64,000 bases of DNA. Origin: Myxococcus stipitatus. Its GTDB lineage: Bacteria > Myxococcota > Myxococcia > Myxococcales > Myxococcaceae. Under the pieces are notes generated by a model. It was not told the origin of the DNA. It saw nothing but the letters and a program-made list of their open reading frames with translations, and made no database searches. The first letter of the stretch is position 1. Each line of letters starts with the position of its first letter. The DNA is taken from the NCBI RefSeq assembly GCF_037414475.1, contig NZ_CP147913.1, positions 1,860,001 to 1,924,000 on the forward strand, in the 5' to 3' direction. This document shows positions 61,210 to 64,000 of this stretch, in pieces. A program made the position numbers and the translations under genes.

Positions 61210-63669
61210 TCAGCCCTCCGAGCGGAGCACCGTCATCGGGTCCACGCGTGAGGCGCGGCGGGCGGGCAGCCAGCTCGCGAGCAGCGCGACGGCCAGCAGG
61301 AGGACGGACACGCCGACAAGGACCAGCGGGTCGGTGGTGCTGACGCCATACACCATTCCCGCGAGGCCCTGGCTGAGCGCCAAGGCCACCGCCATGCCGA
61401 GCACCACGCCCGCCCCGGCGAGGACCGCCGCCTGCCGGAGCACCAGCTTCAGCACGTCCCCCGCCGTCGCGCCCAGCGCGAAGCGGATGCCGAACTCCTG
61501 CGTGCGCTGCGCCACCGCGTAGGACACCACGGCCGCAAGCCCCGCCACCGAGAGCAGCAACGCCATCGCTCCGAAGGCCCCCAGCAACAAGAGGCTGAAG
61601 CGCCGGGCGGCCAGCGAGCTCGAGTGCAGGCTCTCCACCGTGCGCAGGCGCGCGGGGAGCTCGGGCGCCAGCTCGCGAACCACCGGCCGCACCGCGGCGA
61701 CCAGCGCCTCCGAGCCCGAGGGGCCGTGCACGGCGATGTGGAAGCTGGAGGAGGCCCGCAGCCGCTGCCGGGAGCAGCCATAGAACGTCGCCTTCGGCGC
61801 CTCATCCAGCCCCTGGTCCCGGACATCCGACACCACGCCCACGACGGTGAAGGGGCGCAGGTCTCCGTCCATGTTTCCGAACTGGACGAGCTTGCCCAGC
61901 GGGTCCTCTCCGGGCCACCGGGCCTTCGCAAGCGACTCGCTGATGACGGCCACGTGCGGAGCCTCCAGCGTATCGCGCGCGTCGAAGAGACGCCCCTTCA
62001 CCAACCGGATGCCCAGCGCGCCGAAGTAACCCTCGCTCGCCACGCGGTACTCCGCGTAGCCCGCGCGCTCGGGCTCACGCGCCAGCCGGCCGAAGTCATC
62101 GAAGTTCTTCACGTCATCGGGGCGGTTGAGCACGACGAAGGAGCCATTGCCGGCGAAGCCCCCCTCGAGCGGGAAGCTGCTCACCGCGCCCACCGCGCGC
62201 ACACCGGGAAGGCCCTCCAGCTTCGAAATGAGGTGCTCCTGGAACCGCACGTTGCGCTGCCCCACCTCCGCCTCCTTCGCGGGGGGCAGCACCAGGGAGA
62301 GGACCGCGACGTCCTCGGTGCGGTATCCCGGGTCCACCGAGAGCAGCCCCATCAGGCTGCGCCCGAGCAGCGCCGCGCCCACCAACAGCACCAGCGTGAG
62401 CGCCAGCTGTCCGACGACCAGGGCTCGGCGCATGCGCTCCGCGCCCCCGCCCCCGGCCTGCGTCCGCCCGGACTGGGTGAGCGTGGCCCACGGACTCTGC
62501 CGCGCCGAGCGCAACGCCGTCACCAACGCCAACCCCACCGCGAGCAGCAGCGAGAGCCCCAGCGCGAAGAGCAGCGCCGTCACGCTCACGGAGACCTCTC
62601 CGGCGCGCGGCAGGTGGCTCGCCTCGAGCGCGAGCATGGCGGGCACGCCCCACGTCGCGAGCAGCGCGCCCAGCGCGCCTCCCGTCAGCGACAGCACCAG
62701 GGACTCCGCGAGGAACTGACGCACCAACGCGCCCGGCCCCGCTCCCAGCGCTACATGGACGGCGAGCTCGCGCCGCCGAGTCGCCGCCCGGGCCAGCAGC
62801 AGGTTGGTGACGTTGCCACCCGCCACCAGCAGCAGGAACGCCGCCGCGCCCAGCAACATGTAGAGGGTCGACCGGGAGCTGCCCACGATGCTCTCGTGCA
62901 GCGACACCATGGAGACGTCCATCATGCCCGTCTCCCCGCCATGCCGCGCCGCGAGCTCACGCGCGATGCCCGTCAGCTCCGTCCGCGCGGCGCGCGGGTC
63001 GACACCGTTCGCCAACCGGCCGACGACGTTCCAGTTGTGCGCGGTACGACTGGGCAGGCGCGCCTCCTGCTCGCGCGGCGTCCACATCTGCGCGCCCGCC
63101 GGATAGTCGAAGGACTCGGGCATCACGCCCACCACGGTGTAGGAGCGCCCCTCGAAGGTGAGGGTCTCCGACATGGGCAACGGCCGCCCCCCCAGGTGGC
63201 GCTTCCAGAAGGTCTGGCTGACCATCACCACGGGAGCTCCACCCGCGCGCTGCTCCTCCTCCGTGAACGCGCGGCCCGTCACGGGCTGGACCCCGAAGGT
63301 CCGGAAGAAGTCACGCGAGGCGAGCACCAGCGTGGCGAAGGTGGGCTCGTCCGTCCCGGTGACGGTGACGGTCATCGCGCCCGAGACCTGGGCCAGCGTC
63401 TCCAGGGTGCGGCTCTGCGCCTGCACGTCCTCGAAGTTGGGGTCCGAGAAGCGGATCTCCTTCCCCTTGCGAGAGACCTCCGAGAGCTGCACGAGGCGCT
63501 CTGCGTTCGGATAGGGCAAAGGGCGAAGCAGCACACCTTCGACCACGCTGAAGAGGGCGGTGCTCGTCCCGATGCCCACCGCCAGCAAGAGGATGCAGCT
63601 CAGCGCGAAGCCAGGGGTGCGAAACAACGCACGCAGCGTCTGGCGCAGTCCACGAAGAAGGGGGTCCAC
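61210..63669 (-). CDS. ADOP-type ABC transporter permease (MacB/FtsX family)
   Basis: Protein of 819 aa. TM1 (about 20-42) is preceded by LRALFRTPGFALSC, a start typical of acidobacterial duplicated orphan permeases. A periplasmic MacB-like domain follows, then an FtsX core with three TMs (about 275-400), a further TM and second periplasmic domain (about 430-680), and three C-terminal TMs with the FtsX signature (RTQEFGIRFALGATAGDV). It ends with SWLPARRASRVDPMTVLRSEG, the usual MacB-family end. No ATP-binding subunit gene is adjacent, as is common for this orphan group. It converges on the MFS gene and has no evident tie to the biosynthetic operon. Substrate unknown. Confidence 0.92.
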   Translation of the reverse strand: MDPLLRGLRQTLRALFRTPGFALSCILLLAVGIGTSTALFSVVEGVLLRPLPYPNAERLVQLSEVSRKGKEIRFSDPNFEDVQAQSRTLETLAQVSGAMTVTVTGTDEPTFATLVLASRDFFRTFGVQPVTGRAFTEEEQRAGGAPVVMVSQTFWKRHLGGRPLPMSETLTFEGRSYTVVGVMPESFDYPAGAQMWTPREQEARLPSRTAHNWNVVGRLANGVDPRAARTELTGIARELAARHGGETGMMDVSMVSLHESIVGSSRSTLYMLLGAAAFLLLVAGGNVTNLLLARAATRRRELAVHVALGAGPGALVRQFLAESLVLSLTGGALGALLATWGVPAMLALEASHLPRAGEVSVSVTALLFALGLSLLLAVGLALVTALRSARQSPWATLTQSGRTQAGGGGAERMRRALVVGQLALTLVLLVGAALLGRSLMGLLSVDPGYRTEDVAVLSLVLPPAKEAEVGQRNVRFQEHLISKLEGLPGVRAVGAVSSFPLEGGFAGNGSFVVLNRPDDVKNFDDFGRLAREPERAGYAEYRVASEGYFGALGIRLVKGRLFDARDTLEAPHVAVISESLAKARWPGEDPLGKLVQFGNMDGDLRPFTVVGVVSDVRDQGLDEAPKATFYGCSRQRLRASSSFHIAVHGPSGSEALVAAVRPVVRELAPELPARLRTVESLHSSSLAARRFSLLLLGAFGAMALLLSVAGLAAVVSYAVAQRTQEFGIRFALGATAGDVLKLVLRQAAVLAGAGVVLGMAVALALSQGLAGMVYGVSTTDPLVLVGVSVLLLAVALLASWLPARRASRVDPMTVLRSEG

Positions 63670-63966
63670 GAAGAGTCTCTCCTGGCGGCGAAGGCAACCT
63701 CACGGCGGCTACGCCGGAGCCGTTGAACGATTGCCTCACTCATGAAGCATGAGCCCACGAGAACGCCACCACGATTCGACATCGCGCGCGCTCGCCCCAT
63801 CACTGTCCCACGAACGCACGCCCCCTTCCCACGAACGAACAACGCCGCGCCTGCTTGCTCCGCCATGAGTACGAGAAAGCTTCGCTTCTCGTCGTGCATG
63901 CGCCCGTCCCGCATTGCCCGCACGAGCAGTGGTTGTCTGCTCAGACGCCAGCGATGGGAACCGGGC
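63670..63966. other. Non-coding stretch upstream of the ADOP gene
   Basis: No frame here has coding support; the open frames continuing from the ADOP region lack family resemblance and start sites with ribosome-binding sequences. The segment presumably carries the ADOP promoter on the minus strand, but no motif could be assigned. Two copies of CCCACGAACG (63808-63817 and 63828-63837) are present, of unknown meaning. Confidence 0.4.
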
Positions 63967-64000
63967 TCAGCCCATGGAGTAATCGACGGCGCCCCCGTCA
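63967..64000 (-). CDS. Possible C-terminal end of a further minus-strand gene
   Basis: On the minus strand the last 34 bases read DGGAVDYSMG followed by TGA at 63967-63969. A stop preceded by ten sense codons is weak evidence. It is listed because the window edge would cut any such gene here, and the preceding 300 bases appear non-coding. Confidence 0.22.
   Translation of the reverse strand, partial: DGGAVDYSMG

Noticed and set aside
61210-63669. ADOP permease as the exporter of the hybrid product
   Set aside because: It lacks an ATPase partner, is convergent with the cluster-side MFS gene, and belongs to a widespread orphan permease family unrelated to NRPS export.
63600-63923. Open frame overlapping the start of the ADOP gene on the same strand
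   Set aside because: Arg-rich, no family resemblance, no ribosome-binding site, and it overlaps the well-supported ADOP start in another frame.
1-64000. tRNA, rRNA, CRISPR arrays, insertion sequences or transposase genes
   Set aside because: None could be recognised; no transposase-like protein or short regularly spaced repeat was seen.

Overview
The window is very GC-rich, densely coding and has long NRPS/PKS genes with fatty-acyl-AMP ligases, an ADOP-type permease and many lipoproteins. This points to a myxobacterium (Myxococcus/Corallococcus-like). That placement is inferred from gene content and composition; no rRNA or other taxonomic marker lies in the window.

Region 1 (1-13308, + strand) is the 3' end of a non-ribosomal lipopeptide cluster. 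It holds a truncated NRPS (A-PCP-E-C-A-PCP), a terminal NRPS (C-A-PCP-TE), an MFS exporter and a stand-alone fatty-acyl-AMP ligase, each overlapping the next by 4-8 bp. Pocket residues read against PheA predict D-Phe (or another aromatic residue), then Orn, then Orn, then release. A cationic acylated peptide is a reasonable guess; the earlier modules lie outside the window.

Region 2 (13309-21777) is ordinary spacer genome. It holds a phospholipase-D-like protein, a small membrane protein, two lipoproteins, an ArsR-rhodanese fusion with an operator-like palindrome and a neighbouring MFS gene, and an exported protein with a tandem duplicated domain. Two gene relics (AraC C-terminus and PaaI-like thioesterase C-terminus) abut each other near 17.0 kb.

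Region 3 (21778-56718, + strand) is a complete-looking hybrid lipopeptide/polyketide operon. Its order is FAAL-ACP-C; SyrP-like Fe(II)/2OG dioxygenase; C*-A(Glu)-PCP with a C domain lacking its catalytic motif; KS-AT-KR-DH-ACP-E*; a four-module NRPS (Val-like, then three modules with the Ala-type code) with TE; a one-module NRPS (Asn-like) with TE; and a dead C domain fused to a luciferase-like monooxygenase. The last three proteins all begin with the same docking/C-domain start (KNV[D/E]DVY[R/K]LSP), which fits the E-terminated C-terminus of the PKS. The layout therefore suggests a branch point: one PKS-bound intermediate could pass to a long arm, pass to a short arm, or be met by a docked flavin monooxygenase. 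This is the main unusual system in the window.

Region 4 (56736-64000) starts with a bidirectional hairpin terminator. It continues with a convergent AMP-ligase-ACP-TE protein on the minus strand, a divergently transcribed MFS exporter paralogous to the one in region 1, a minus-strand ADOP permease, and a non-coding end that may include the last codons of a further minus-strand gene.
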